Shown here piece after piece: positions 16,436-24,915 of a stretch of DNA of 64,000 nt; the stretch's first letter is position 1, and each line of letters starts with the position of its first letter. The translations under genes were made by a program, and so were the position numbers. The stretch comes from JANYHF01 sp031393505 (GTDB taxonomy: Bacteria; Pseudomonadota; Alphaproteobacteria; Rhizobiales; Hyphomicrobiaceae): positions 1 through 64,000 of the forward strand of contig JANMVX010000242.1 of the NCBI GenBank assembly GCA_031393505.1, in the 5' to 3' direction. Under the pieces are notes generated by a model. It was not told the origin of the DNA, did not search any database, and saw only the letters and a program-made list of their open reading frames with translations.

Positions 16436-16600
16436 ATACCAAACGTCGTTGATGCTGACTCATCGGTGATTGGGGCGCGCAGCAGCGCGCCCGGCGTGAA
16501 ACACTGATAGTCTGTCGGATGCGGCGCGCCGGGCGCACTGCTGTGCGCCCCTACAAAACTGGCTTCCAATTCCTCGCGGGAATGACGACATTATAGGTAC
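16436..16600. repeat. ATACCAA-ended repeat, copy 1, with hairpin core
   Basis: It starts ATACCAAACGTCGTTGATG, continues CTGACTCATCG, then holds the hairpins GGGCGCGCAGCAGCGCGCCC and GCGCACTGCTGTGCGC. It ends ACAAAACTGGCTTCC and ATAGGTACC. Read on the opposite strand, 36672-36793 carries the same blocks in the same order. The stretch 16355-16435 before it holds only a GC-rich run and no gene. Confidence 0.65.
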
Positions 16601-16625
16601 CAAATGGAAGCGCCAGAACACTAGC
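16571..16625. repeat. Left arm of an inverted repeat bracketing the membrane-protein gene
   Basis: The left arm reads CGCGGGAATGACG, then ACCAAATGGAAG, then AGAACAC followed by TAGC. The same blocks in the same order appear on the opposite strand at 18457-18512, with roughly three quarters of positions identical over about 55 bases. The stop codon of the membrane-protein gene (16621-16623) lies in this arm. Confidence 0.6.
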
Positions 16626-18330
16626 TGGTTGCGGCCGAGGCGACTGCCTGAACCAGACCGGCGACATCGCGCCTGCGCGATAGCGGAAACAGCCGGATGT
16701 TCGGGTTCGCCGTGCTGCGGTTGGCGGCGCCGACAGGTACGGCGGCCCAGCTCGTCGCCAGCGTCTGGCGCAGGAACGCATCATCGGTCTGCTGATTGAT
16801 GACCAGGATAATGCGTTGGAGCGGCACCGTCGCCAGCAGCGTGCTGATCTCGTAGATGCAGCCCTTGTTTTCAGGGCCGAAGCCGCGCAGGTCCATCAGC
16901 ACCACGTCGCTGTCCTGGGCGAGGCGGTCCAACACCAGTTTCCAGGTATCGTCGTGGCAGAAGAAGTCGGCGACCCGGTAGCGGCCGTCAAAGTCGCGCC
17001 GTGGCGCGGCTTCGCTCAGACGCTGCGCCAGATCCTCGGGGCCGGCGATGAAGCGGCGCGACAAGCGACCGGACAGGAATTCCAGGAATTCGTGCGGTTC
17101 GACCGTGGTCGTCGCGAGGTCGGGGCCGGCAATCAGGCGGAGGTTGCCGGCGAAGCGCCAGGGTTCGGCGAAGGCGTGGAAGAAATTGCGGCTGTTACGG
17201 CCAAGTTTGAAAACGCGCAGCAGGAGAAGTGTGGGGGCGGCGGCGGCGGAACGCGAACCCGGCAGCAATGCCGCAAAGCCTGCCGTGGCTATGACCTTGT
17301 ACGCAAGGAATGCCGCCAAGGGGACGATCAAAGACACGCGCCATCCCAAACTGCTCAGGACAATAGAATGAAAACTAGCAGACAGCAGCCAGACCGCGTC
17401 AATCGTCAAGGTCTGGTCGCTGACCCAGCCGCGCCGGTATAGTCCGCCTAAGCCGCGCATGACGATCCATCCCGCGATGCCGAACACGGCCAGAACGGAT
17501 AGGTTCAAGGTTACCGCTACAGTCCGGCCGCTGAGTCCGTACGGTTCGCTAAAGGTCGCGAACCACTGACTCTGGGATCCGGCGTCTTCGCCGAAACGCG
17601 ATTCCAAGACCGTTGACATCAGCGTCAGGCCGCCAAGCAATGCCAACATCAGCAAGTAAACGAGCGGGCCGGCGGCGCGAAGTCCCCGGCTGAGAAAGCA
17701 AAGACTGAAAATGATGGCCGTCATGTTTATGACCATCAGATCAGAAGCGCCCAGCCTGACCGAGGACCAAATCGCAGTCTTCGTGAGGACGGCGATGGCG
17801 AACTGCACCAGGAACAGCAGGAAATAGGCGGCAGCGATCGCAGACCAGCCGCGCCAAGTGTAACTGCGAGCTATTCCCATAGAAACAAGAATTGGCCAGG
17901 AATTGTTCACAAAAAGAAACAAAAATGTATGAAGAGAGGTAGCATCGCCTAATGCAACCAGATATCCCAGACTGATGATTATGGAGAAGGCCAATCCCGC
18001 GTTCGCATAGATCACCGCGTTGCGCCAGGATCCATTCAAGGCGCCTCGGCCAAGCGCCGACGCTGCCACGCTTGCCGCAGTATGACCGTCCAGTCGGGCG
18101 ATGGCCAGTTGCGACTGCGGGCCGCCAGCGGCGCTCCCAGTCGCCAGAGCACGGGAAAAATCGCTGTCGGATATACCCGTGACGCGGCGCATCGACCGGT
18201 TCACAGCCAACTTGTAAAGCCAGATCAGCAGAAACGCGACCGGCAGGCCAAACATCGCGGCGCCAGCGGTAATCGTGAAAAGGGGTTTGTCCGAAAACTC
18301 GATCAGGAAACTCTGCGGTGTCGTCTCCAC
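16621..18330 (-). CDS. Multi-pass membrane protein with a C-terminal cytoplasmic domain, unknown function
   Basis: A 569-residue protein from the GTG at 18330, which has GGGAGG eight bases upstream; an ATG 31 codons earlier is a weaker choice. Eight or nine hydrophobic segments occupy roughly 20-390. The last 170 or so residues are soluble, with FFCHDDTWKLVLDRL, SDVVLMDLRGFGPENKGC and RIILVINQQTDD. This looks like a Rossmann-type alpha/beta domain and is the best-defined part. It would sit in the cytoplasm as a sensor or effector. I do not recognise a named family. Both sides of the gene carry copies of an inverted repeat, and the gene runs opposite to serB-pcs. Confidence 0.7.
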   Translation of the reverse strand: METTPQSFLIEFSDKPLFTITAGAAMFGLPVAFLLIWLYKLAVNRSMRRVTGISDSDFSRALATGSAAGGPQSQLAIARLDGHTAASVAASALGRGALNGSWRNAVIYANAGLAFSIIISLGYLVALGDATSLHTFLFLFVNNSWPILVSMGIARSYTWRGWSAIAAAYFLLFLVQFAIAVLTKTAIWSSVRLGASDLMVINMTAIIFSLCFLSRGLRAAGPLVYLLMLALLGGLTLMSTVLESRFGEDAGSQSQWFATFSEPYGLSGRTVAVTLNLSVLAVFGIAGWIVMRGLGGLYRRGWVSDQTLTIDAVWLLSASFHSIVLSSLGWRVSLIVPLAAFLAYKVIATAGFAALLPGSRSAAAAPTLLLLRVFKLGRNSRNFFHAFAEPWRFAGNLRLIAGPDLATTTVEPHEFLEFLSGRLSRRFIAGPEDLAQRLSEAAPRRDFDGRYRVADFFCHDDTWKLVLDRLAQDSDVVLMDLRGFGPENKGCIYEISTLLATVPLQRIILVINQQTDDAFLRQTLATSWAAVPVGAANRSTANPNIRLFPLSRRRDVAGLVQAVASAATS

Positions 18331-18456
18331 GCGTGCGCCCTCCCGCTCAGAGGCAAGGAGGCCGTGTCGTTCGCCTCTTACACTCAGACAGAGAGAATAG
18401 TGCGCAACACTGCTTAGCGCCATGGTTGATGGCGCGCCGCCGCAAGGGACCTCGGC

Positions 18457-18512
18457 GCTCGTGTTCTAACACTTCCATTTGGTTCCCACGATCTCGTCAT
18501 TCCCGCGAAGGC
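18457..18512. repeat. Right arm of the inverted repeat bracketing the membrane-protein gene
   Basis: The reverse complement carries CGCGGGAATGACG, ACCAAATGGAAG and AGAACAC followed by GAGC, matching the arm at 16571-16625. The inner part, TCATTCCCGCGAAGGCGGGA (18498-18517), is also the widespread bacterial extragenic hairpin motif. From 18331 to 19015 I see only this arm, the element at 18669-18923, and no gene. Confidence 0.6.
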
Positions 18513-18668
18513 GGGACTCCATGCAAGCCAGTGGACGTCTCCACACTCACAATCCGGGAGGCCGTTGATCTATCCAGCCTGTCCGGCCTTTGAAATTCGT
18601 GCACATCTTTGGCATGCATGGCCCCCCGCCTTCGCGGATAGGCGCCAAGATAAGGGCGGCGCTACTTT

Positions 18669-18923
18669 CCTTCTCCCCCTTTTTACGGGGAGAAGGTGGC
18701 CGCACTGCGCGGAGGCGCAAAAGAAAAGTGGGCGCACAGCGCGAGGATTCAGGGCCGGATGAGGGGCAGCCGCTTGCTCCGGGACTGTGGCAAGAGGGCC
18801 CGAGCCAGCCAGAGCCCCTCACCGACCGCGTGGCTCTTGCCTCCCAAGAGGTCGGCTGCCCATTTGCTTTTGCGCCTCCGCGCAGAGGACGCGGTCTCCT
18901 CTCCTCCTAAGAAGGGGAAGAGG
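18669..18923. repeat. Long palindromic repeat, GAGACCGCGTC family, copy 1
   Basis: It is bounded by short hairpins (CCTTCTCCCC...GGGGAGAAGG and CTCCTC...GGGGAAGAGG). On the minus strand it carries GGAGACCGCGTC and CAAGAGCCACGCGGTCGG followed by TGAGGGG, the blocks shared with 24699-24910 and 50361-50565. An internal stretch (GCGGAGGCGCAAAAG and its complement) is particular to this copy. Confidence 0.65.
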
Positions 18924-19015
18924 AAAAAAGTGGGCGCCGCTCTTATTTTTGCGCCAATGCGCCTTCGCGGGGGGGGGCGACGAAAGTTCGGGCGCCTTTT
19001 GAATGCGCCAGAACG

Positions 19016-20470
19016 CTACCGCGCCACCTGATCCTTCTTGGTCGGCTGATCGCCGACATACGCGATACGCAGCATGTTGGTCGTGCCCGGCACCGCCAGT
19101 GGCACGCCGGCCGTGATGATGATGCGCTCGCCGCGAGCCGCAAAACCCTCATCGAGGGCGATCTTGCAGGCTTTCTCCACCATCTCGGCCTGGTTGGCGG
19201 GCTCGTTGGTGAGCACGCAGTGCAGGCCCCAGGCCATGGCCAGTTTGCGGCCGGTTTCCTTGACGGGCGTCAGCGCGATCACCGGCTGCTTGGGCCGTTC
19301 ACGCGCAACGCGCAGACCCGTCGAGCCGGTCGCCGTGTAACAGACGATGGCGCTGAGCTGCAGCGTCTCGGCGATGGTGCGCGCCGCATTCGCGATGGCG
19401 TCCGCCCCCGTCGCATCCGGCGTGGTGCGTTGAGCATGGATGATCGCCTCGTACAGCGGGTCCTGCTCGACCTCCTGGGCCACCTTGTCCATCATGGAAA
19501 CGGATTCGATCGGGAACTGGCCGACCGCCGATTCCGCCGACAGCATGACCGCGTCCGCGCCCTCGAACACGGCGGTCGCCACGTCCGACACTTCGGCGCG
19601 GGTCGGCACCGGCGAGGTGATCATGCTTTCCAGCATCTGCGTCGCCACCACCACCGGTTTGCCGGCCTTGCGGGCGAGCCGCGTCATGCGCTTCTGCAGG
19701 CCCGGCACCTTCTGCACCGGCAATTCCACGCCGAGATCGCCGCGCGCGATCATGATGCCATCGGCCAGCTCAATGATGTGGTCGAGGTCGGTGAGCGCGG
19801 CCGGCTTTTCGATCTTGGCCATGATGGAGGCGCGCTTTTCGATTATCTTGCGCGCCTCGGCGACGTCTTCCCAGCGCTGCACGAAGGAGAGCGCGACCCA
19901 GTCGACGCCGAGACTGAGCGCGTATTGCAGGTCGGTCTTGTCCTTCTCGGTCAGCGCGCCGAGCGGCAGCAGCGTGTCCGGCAAGCTGATGCCCTTGCGG
20001 CTGGCCAGTTGGCCGCCAACTTCGACCTTGGCCTTGAAGGTGGAGCGGTCCTTGGCAACTTCGCTGACGCGCATGCGCAGCTTGCCATCGTCCAGCAACA
20101 GCACATGGCCCGGCTCGACGCCGGCGAAAATCGGCGGATGGGGCAGCGACACGCGGGTGGCGTCGCCGGGTGATTTCACCTGGTCAAACGTGAAAATGGT
20201 GTCGTTGGCGAGGGTCACCTTCTCGCCGGCGAATTCGCCCACGCGCAGCTTCGGCCCTTGCAGGTCGGCCAGGATGGCGATCGGGCGGGAATACTTGGCC
20301 TCAAGCTGGCGGATGGCCGTGTGCTGTGCCTTCATCAGGTCGTAGACCACATGGCTCATGTTGATGCGGAACACATCCGCGCCGGCCACGAACAGTTTTT
20401 CGATCGACTCCATATCCTTATAGGCGGGGCCCAAGGTGGCAATGATCTTAACCCGCCTATTTCGTCTCAT
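19016..20470 (-). CDS. pyk: Pyruvate kinase
   Basis: A 484-residue cytoplasmic glycolytic enzyme transferring phosphate from phosphoenolpyruvate to ADP. The active-site signature IMAKIEKPAAL contains Lys219 and the metal ligand Glu221; IARGDLGVEL is at 241-250. The N-terminal KIIATLGPA and the Asp/Arg-containing ADLQGPKLR are intact, and the C-terminal regulatory domain is complete. The length is normal. Its ATG follows the TAA of the upstream DUF1036 gene without a gap, so the two are one transcriptional unit. Confidence 0.97.
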   Translation of the reverse strand: MRRNRRVKIIATLGPAYKDMESIEKLFVAGADVFRINMSHVVYDLMKAQHTAIRQLEAKYSRPIAILADLQGPKLRVGEFAGEKVTLANDTIFTFDQVKSPGDATRVSLPHPPIFAGVEPGHVLLLDDGKLRMRVSEVAKDRSTFKAKVEVGGQLASRKGISLPDTLLPLGALTEKDKTDLQYALSLGVDWVALSFVQRWEDVAEARKIIEKRASIMAKIEKPAALTDLDHIIELADGIMIARGDLGVELPVQKVPGLQKRMTRLARKAGKPVVVATQMLESMITSPVPTRAEVSDVATAVFEGADAVMLSAESAVGQFPIESVSMMDKVAQEVEQDPLYEAIIHAQRTTPDATGADAIANAARTIAETLQLSAIVCYTATGSTGLRVARERPKQPVIALTPVKETGRKLAMAWGLHCVLTNEPANQAEMVEKACKIALDEGFAARGERIIITAGVPLAVPGTTNMLRIAYVGDQPTKKDQVAR

Positions 20471-20923
20471 TTAGTTCCCTGCGCTTTCCTTGACCGGATC
20501 GGTAAGCCGTATCGTGTAGTCGTTGGCGTCGCCCGTGTCGACCTCATAGAAGCCCAGTTCCTTGTGGCCGCGCGCGACGCAATTTCGCACGTCGCGGATG
20601 GTAAAGGTCTTGTCGTCGACGCACATTTTGGTGGCCCCGGACCATTCGCCGCCGCGGTCATAGTCGACGCCATGCACGTAATAGAAGCGGCCGCTGAGCG
20701 TGCCGGTGACCAGCTTGACGCAGCCGCGCGAGAGAATGTTCCACCAGCCCTCGGTGAGCCAGCCCTTGGCGTCCTTGTAGCCGACCGTGACGCCGACCCG
20801 GCTTTCCGTGAAATTACAAAGCCTTAGATCGGCGTGCGCAGGCATGGCGAGGCCGGCCAGCAACGTAGCGCCAAGCGCAGGGCCGGAAAGGGCACGCAGG
20901 AGTGGGCGGCGCGAGGTCATCAA
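20471..20923 (-). CDS. DUF1036 domain-containing secreted protein
   Basis: A 150-residue protein with a signal peptide (Arg-rich start, hydrophobic 12-26, cleavage likely after AHA at 31). The mature part shows the DUF1036 pattern LRLCNFTESRVGVTVGYKD and EGWWNILSRGCVKL, with Cys pairs that may be disulfide-linked. The family is periplasmic, about 100-130 residues, and of unknown role. Its tight linkage to pyk (TAAATG junction) is the same kind of pairing seen in other Hyphomicrobiales, to my knowledge, and suggests co-expression rather than shared function. Confidence 0.85.
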   Translation of the reverse strand: MMTSRRPLLRALSGPALGATLLAGLAMPAHADLRLCNFTESRVGVTVGYKDAKGWLTEGWWNILSRGCVKLVTGTLSGRFYYVHGVDYDRGGEWSGATKMCVDDKTFTIRDVRNCVARGHKELGFYEVDTGDANDYTIRLTDPVKESAGN

Positions 20924-21023
20924 CGCGGGTCTATCGGGTAAGAAAACGGCGAATGCGGGGGCGACTGTAGCGAGGCCGGGGCGGGAGGGCTATAGTGCCC
21001 CGCAATCACCACAGGGGATGACC

Positions 21024-21281
21024 ATGAGCCTGCCCGACACGGCGACCCAGACCGAACTTGAAGCCGCCGCCTTCCGCCGCCTGCTGGCGCACTTGCGCGA
21101 GCGCCCGGAAGTGAAGAACATCGACCTGATGAACCTGGCCGGCTTCTGCCGCAACTGCCTGTCCAACTGGTACGCCGACGCCGCCAAATCAGCCGGAACG
21201 CCCGTCTCCAAGGACGACGCGCGCGAAATGGTCTACGGCATGCCGTATGAGACGTGGAAGGCCAAGCATCAAAAGGCGTGA
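21024..21281 (+). CDS. DUF1244 family protein
   Basis: An 85-residue protein with the family signature VKNIDLMNLAGFCRNCLSNW and the C-terminal VYGMPYETWKAKHQ. The CRNCLSNW segment with two cysteines is the conserved core. The family is small, soluble and alphaproteobacteria/gamma-specific, with no assigned activity. The second ATG (21024) is used because AGGGG lies six bases upstream; that run is too close to the ATG at 21018. Confidence 0.88.
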   Translation: MSLPDTATQTELEAAAFRRLLAHLRERPEVKNIDLMNLAGFCRNCLSNWYADAAKSAGTPVSKDDAREMVYGMPYETWKAKHQKA

Positions 21282-21298
21282 GTGGTGAGTGGTTGCAA

Positions 21299-21389
21299 GC
21301 TAATACGGGGACAGTATACTAATTTCTAAACAGGGTCTTCAAACCGAACGGCCTGAATGGGGAAATTAGTATACTGTCCCCGTATTAGC
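21299..21389. repeat. 91-bp palindromic element with 28-bp perfect arms (TACGGGGACAGTATACT family)
   Basis: The arms 21299-21326 and 21362-21389 are exact complements, starting GCTAATACGGGGACAGTATA, with a 35-base loop. The GGGGACAGTATAC motif is seen at the ends of REP-type repeats tied to IS200-like (RAYT) transposases in many proteobacteria. No such transposase is in the window. A T-run is absent, so terminator function is uncertain, though such a hairpin between two co-directional genes would affect mRNA. Confidence 0.75.
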
Positions 21390-21524
21390 GCCCTGTTGAT
21401 CGCGGGGAAAACCTGCCTCTGGCTGCGACGCGCCATTGTCCGGCCCAGATGCCGCCGCTAGCGTTTGGTCACGCGCTCCCGACTGATTCGGGATCGCCCC
21501 CCGCGTTCCCAGCAAGGTAGCATC

Positions 21525-21776
21525 ATGCAGCAAGACGTTCAGAAATCCACCCACGCGCAGCTGAAATCCGTGGTTGAGCGCATCGAGCACCTGGAAGAGG
21601 AAAAGAAGGCGCTGGCGGGCGACATCAAGGATGTCTACTCCGAGGCCAAGTCCAACGGCTTCGACACCAAGGCGCTGCGCAAGGTCGTATCGCTGCGCCG
21701 CCTGGACCAGAACGCGCGCCGCGAAGAAGAAGCCGTGCTGGCGACCTATATGGCGGCGCTGGGAATGCTGGAATAA
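21525..21776 (+). CDS. gapR: GapR-like DNA-binding protein (DUF2312)
   Basis: An 83-residue protein that is nearly all helix: QLKSVVERIEHLEEEKKALA then DIKDVYSEAKSNGFDTKALR. This is the DUF2312 (UPF0335) pattern. Caulobacter GapR of this family is a nucleoid-associated tetramer that clamps overtwisted, AT-rich DNA and assists replication. The length and the conserved GFDTKALRKVV turn fit. ATG 21525 has AAGGTAG upstream. The role in this organism is inferred from the family. Confidence 0.85.
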   Translation: MQQDVQKSTHAQLKSVVERIEHLEEEKKALAGDIKDVYSEAKSNGFDTKALRKVVSLRRLDQNARREEEAVLATYMAALGMLE

Positions 21777-21812
21777 CCTTTAACACTGTGATTTTGGCGC
21801 CGAACGACATTT

Positions 21813-21885
21813 GTAGGGGCGACCCGTGGGTCGCCCTCCGACGGCACGGCGTGCGGCCCGAAGGCGACCCACGGGTCGCCCCTAC
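21813..21885. repeat. 73-bp palindromic repeat, copy 2 (GTAGGGGCGACCC family)
   Basis: It opens with the same 20 bases as 11858 and closes with ACCCACGGGTCGCCCCTAC; its length is identical to copy 1. Its right end reaches into the chrA gene and provides the chrA stop codon (21882-21884 read on the minus strand). Confidence 0.75.
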
Positions 21886-23168
21886 ACCCCAACCATCCGC
21901 ATAACCAGCGCCAATCCCGCCGCCACGCCCAGCACGCCCGGTATCCCCCAATGCCGCCGCAGCAACAGCAGCGCGCTGATCGCCGCCAGCGCCACCACGC
22001 GCCAATCCAGCGTCCCCAGCGCGGGCAGCCAGAAGCGCAGCGGCCAGGCCTCGGTCAGCGTCACGGTCCCGAAAAACACCTGCAAGCCGAACCAGACCGC
22101 CAGGTTCAGGATCACGCCCACCACGGCGGCGGTAATCGCGTTCAGCGCGCCCTTCAGCCGGGGCTGCGCGTTCATCCACTCGATGTAGGGCGCGCCGGCG
22201 AAAATCCATAGAAAACAGGGTGCAAACGTCGCCCACAGCGCCACGAACGCGCCCAGCAGACCCATCGCTATGGGGTTGCCACCGCCGTGCGCGTAGGCCG
22301 CGAGATAGCCGACGAATTCCGTCACCAGAATGAGCGGCCCGGGCGTGGTTTCGGCCAGCCCCAGCCCGTCCATCATCTGGCCGGCGCCTAACCAGTGGCT
22401 GTGTTCGACCACGTCCTGGCCCATGTAGGCCAGCACGGCGTAGGCGCCGCCGAAGGTGACGACGGCCAGCTTGGAGAAGAACCAGGCGAGTTGCGTCAGC
22501 ACATGGACGCGTCCGAAAGTGACGGCGATCAGCGCCAAGGGGACAATCCAGATCGCCAGCCAAACCCCAATCGTTTTCGCGGTGTCGCTTGCGGAAACGG
22601 CGGGCCACGCCACCGCAGTTGTGCTGGCCGCGCTGCTGCGGATAAACCCATAGCCGGCGGAAATCGCGACAATCAGCGGAAACGGCAGCCCCAGAAAGAA
22701 GATGCCCAGGAACGACAGCCCGGCGATCACCCAGTGCTCCTGTTGCTTCAGCGCGCGCTTGGAAATCCTGAGCAGCGCCTCGACCACGATCACCAGCACC
22801 GCGGCCTTGATGCCGAAAAACACCGCCTCGATCACCGGCACATTTCCAAATGCCGCATAGATCATCGACAGGGCCAACACCACCGCCGCCCCCGGGAGCA
22901 CGAACAGCAGCCCCGCCGCCAGCCCCCCTTTCAGCCCATGCAGCCGCCACCCCGCATAGGTGGCCAGCTGCATCGCTTCGGGCCCCGGCAGCAGCATGCA
23001 GAAGCTGAGCGCGCTCAGGTAATGCTTCTCGTCCAGCCACTTCTTTTCATCGACGATGATGCGGTGCATCAGCCCGATCTGCGCCGTCGGCCCGCCGAAG
23101 GAGAGCAGGCCGATGCGCGTCCAGGTCTTCAGGGCGTCGGCGAAGGTCACCGATGCTGCGTCGCTCAT
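21882..23168 (-). CDS. chrA: Chromate efflux transporter ChrA, long two-domain form
   Basis: A 428-residue membrane protein of the CHR family, exporting chromate from the cytoplasm. The two homologous halves each start with the FGGP-type motif: GLLSFGGPTAQIGLMHR near residue 20 and AVVTFGGAYAVLAYM near residue 240. PGPEAMQLATYAGW and TTPGPLILVTEFVGY are the matched second motifs, and about ten membrane segments are visible. The last codons and the TAG come from the palindromic repeat, so the extreme C-terminus is probably altered. It lies 17 bases downstream of chrB, forming an operon. Confidence 0.92.
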   Translation of the reverse strand: MSDAASVTFADALKTWTRIGLLSFGGPTAQIGLMHRIIVDEKKWLDEKHYLSALSFCMLLPGPEAMQLATYAGWRLHGLKGGLAAGLLFVLPGAAVVLALSMIYAAFGNVPVIEAVFFGIKAAVLVIVVEALLRISKRALKQQEHWVIAGLSFLGIFFLGLPFPLIVAISAGYGFIRSSAASTTAVAWPAVSASDTAKTIGVWLAIWIVPLALIAVTFGRVHVLTQLAWFFSKLAVVTFGGAYAVLAYMGQDVVEHSHWLGAGQMMDGLGLAETTPGPLILVTEFVGYLAAYAHGGGNPIAMGLLGAFVALWATFAPCFLWIFAGAPYIEWMNAQPRLKGALNAITAAVVGVILNLAVWFGLQVFFGTVTLTEAWPLRFWLPALGTLDWRVVALAAISALLLLRRHWGIPGVLGVAAGLALVMRMVGV

Positions 23169-23185
23169 GGCAAAAATCCCCGTCC

Positions 23186-23995
23186 CTAAACCTTCGCCGG
23201 CCAGTTGTGCGTTTCCTCGCTGGCGTCGCGGCTCCAGCGGTACAAACTGTCATAAAGCGCCATCGCCGCATCGAGCTGCGCCAGATCATCCTTATACATC
23301 CTGGAAAATCCGAGCGATGCGGCCAGCAGTCCCGCTGCTTCCGGCGCCAGATCGAGCCGCGCGGTATCGGCACCGCGCACGATCGTGGCCAGCCGCCGCA
23401 GGGCCGGCGTATCGGGGCCGATCTCAGCGATCAGCGTATCGAAGGTGCAGGTCTCGCCGCGATGACTCCAGAACACGTCGTCGATGTCGAACGGCGTGGC
23501 GTTGAACCGCTCGGCCACGGCCAGCACCTCGGACGGGGCGACGAAGAGAAACACCGCAGACGGATCGATGAAGCGGCGGATCAACCAGGGGCAGGCGATG
23601 CGATCAATTTTTGGCCGCGCGCGCGTCACCCAGATCGTGCGCCCTTTATCGTCGCGCGCCGGGATCTTCTCTGTGCGGATGAGCGGTTGCTTGGCGGCGC
23701 TCCAGGCCTCCCAGCCCCCGACCAGCGACTCTGCCGCAATACCGTCATGCCGCAACCAAGCCACCACGCCTTGCGAAAGCTTGGCGCCGCGCTGGCAGGT
23801 CACGACGACCGCGCGTCCGGCATAATGGTGCGCCCAATTGGCCACCGGCGCGTGGTCGTGGCGGAGCGCCGCCGGGATCAGTCGCGGATCGCTGGCAAAG
23901 TCCTCCGCGGTCCGCACGTCAATGATGACGGGTGCATGCGGCAAGCCAATCAATCGGGCGAGTTCGGCAACGGTGATTTCGGTTGGCGATGGCAT
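23186..23995 (-). CDS. chrB: Chromate resistance protein ChrB-type, fused to a rhodanese domain
   Basis: A 269-residue fusion. Residues about 5-105 are a rhodanese domain with the active-site loop VVVTCQRGAKLSQG (Cys67). The C-terminal part (from about 120) is the ChrB C-terminal domain, with ARPKIDRIACPWLIRRFIDP and FDTLIAEIG. ChrB proteins are needed for chromate resistance and can act as chromate-responsive regulators. The rhodanese N-terminus replaces the usual ChrB N-domain. The gene precedes chrA on the same strand. Confidence 0.87.
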   Translation of the reverse strand: MPSPTEITVAELARLIGLPHAPVIIDVRTAEDFASDPRLIPAALRHDHAPVANWAHHYAGRAVVVTCQRGAKLSQGVVAWLRHDGIAAESLVGGWEAWSAAKQPLIRTEKIPARDDKGRTIWVTRARPKIDRIACPWLIRRFIDPSAVFLFVAPSEVLAVAERFNATPFDIDDVFWSHRGETCTFDTLIAEIGPDTPALRRLATIVRGADTARLDLAPEAAGLLAASLGFSRMYKDDLAQLDAAMALYDSLYRWSRDASEETHNWPAKV

Positions 23996-24187
23996 GGGCG
24001 TCCTGCCTCTTTGGTTTGAGGGTCATGGACGCGATCATTCGGCTGCCGCCTCACGGGGTCGTCGCGAAGGACCCCTTGGCTCGGAGTATTGCGACCCGTA
24101 GGCGCGGCTGTCAACCAGGCGGGTTTCGCCAAATGCAAACATTGTACCCGTGACAGCGCGATAAATCTCGGCATAGGATATGCAACC

Positions 24188-24691
24188 ATGTTGGATGAGT
24201 ACGCCTCCGTTCGCGACGGCCGCCCCCGGGACGCCAAGGCTCTTGCCGGCGTTTTCCGTGACAGCTGGCTGTTCGCCTACGCCGGCATCATCCCGCACGC
24301 CCAGCTCACCGCCATGATCAGCCGCCGCGGCCTGCCCTGGTGGCGCGAGAACCTGAGGCGCCCGCGCAACATCATTGTCGCCGAAGCCGGCGGGCACACG
24401 GCCGGCTACGCCACCTTCGGCCCGTCACGCGTGGCCGGGCGGCATCGCGGCGAGATTTATGAGCTGTACGTTGCGCCGGAGTATCAGGGCCTGGGGCTGG
24501 GCGAGCGGCTGTTCGAGAGCGCGCGCCAAAGGCTCGACGACCTGCGGCTCCCCGGCCTGATCGTCTGGGCACTGAGCGATAACGACCCAGCCTGCGATTT
24601 CTACTGGCGCCGCGGCGGCCGGCCGGTAGCCTCTACGGCCGAACGCTTCGGGGCGTCGTCACTGAAGAAGACCGGGTTTGGCTGGGAGTGA
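24188..24691 (+). CDS. GNAT family N-acetyltransferase
   Basis: A 167-residue acetyltransferase with the acetyl-CoA loop QGLGLG (100-105) following ELYVAPEY, and a terminal segment DNDPACDFYWRRGGRPV typical of motif B. The N-terminal WLFAYAGIIPHAQL pattern is found in small-molecule and protein N-terminal acetyltransferase relatives. No substrate can be deduced. ATG 24188 is used; the 33 upstream in-frame codons overlap the chrB promoter side. It is transcribed away from chrB. Confidence 0.82.
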   Translation: MLDEYASVRDGRPRDAKALAGVFRDSWLFAYAGIIPHAQLTAMISRRGLPWWRENLRRPRNIIVAEAGGHTAGYATFGPSRVAGRHRGEIYELYVAPEYQGLGLGERLFESARQRLDDLRLPGLIVWALSDNDPACDFYWRRGGRPVASTAERFGASSLKKTGFGWE

Positions 24692-24698
24692 GGGTTTG

Positions 24699-24910
24699 CT
24701 CCTCTCCCCGCGCCTCTTTGCGAGGGGAGAGGAGACCGCGTCTCGCTGGCGACCTTTTGGGAGCCAAGAGCCACGCGGTCGGTGAGGGGCAGCCACTTGC
24801 TCGGCTCCTGGTGAGACCTGTACGGAGCAAGCCGCGGCCCCTCACCTGTCGCTATTTTCCTCGGCTTCGCCTCGGAGCGACATCCTCTCCCCCAAAAATG
24901 GGGGAGAGGA
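24699..24910. repeat. Long palindromic repeat, GAGACCGCGTC family, copy 2
   Basis: The hairpin CTCCTCTCCCC...GGGGAGAGGAG is followed by ACCGCGTCTCGC, a segment with GACCTTTTGGGAG, CAAGAGCCACGCGGTCGG and TGAGGGGCAGCC, and a terminal hairpin CCTCTCCCCC...GGGGGAGAGG. It fills the gap between the GNAT and the PLD-type gene. It shares long blocks with 18669-18923 (inverted) and 50361-50565 (same orientation). Confidence 0.7.
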
Positions 24911-24915
24911 AAAGG

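Noticed and set aside
16571..18512. Bracketed membrane gene considered as a composite transposon
   Set aside because: No transposase and no target duplication recognised; kept only as a repeat observation.
19220..20345. Plus-strand ORFs of about 300 codons over pyk
   Set aside because: Complement of a complete pyruvate kinase; no start signal or domain.
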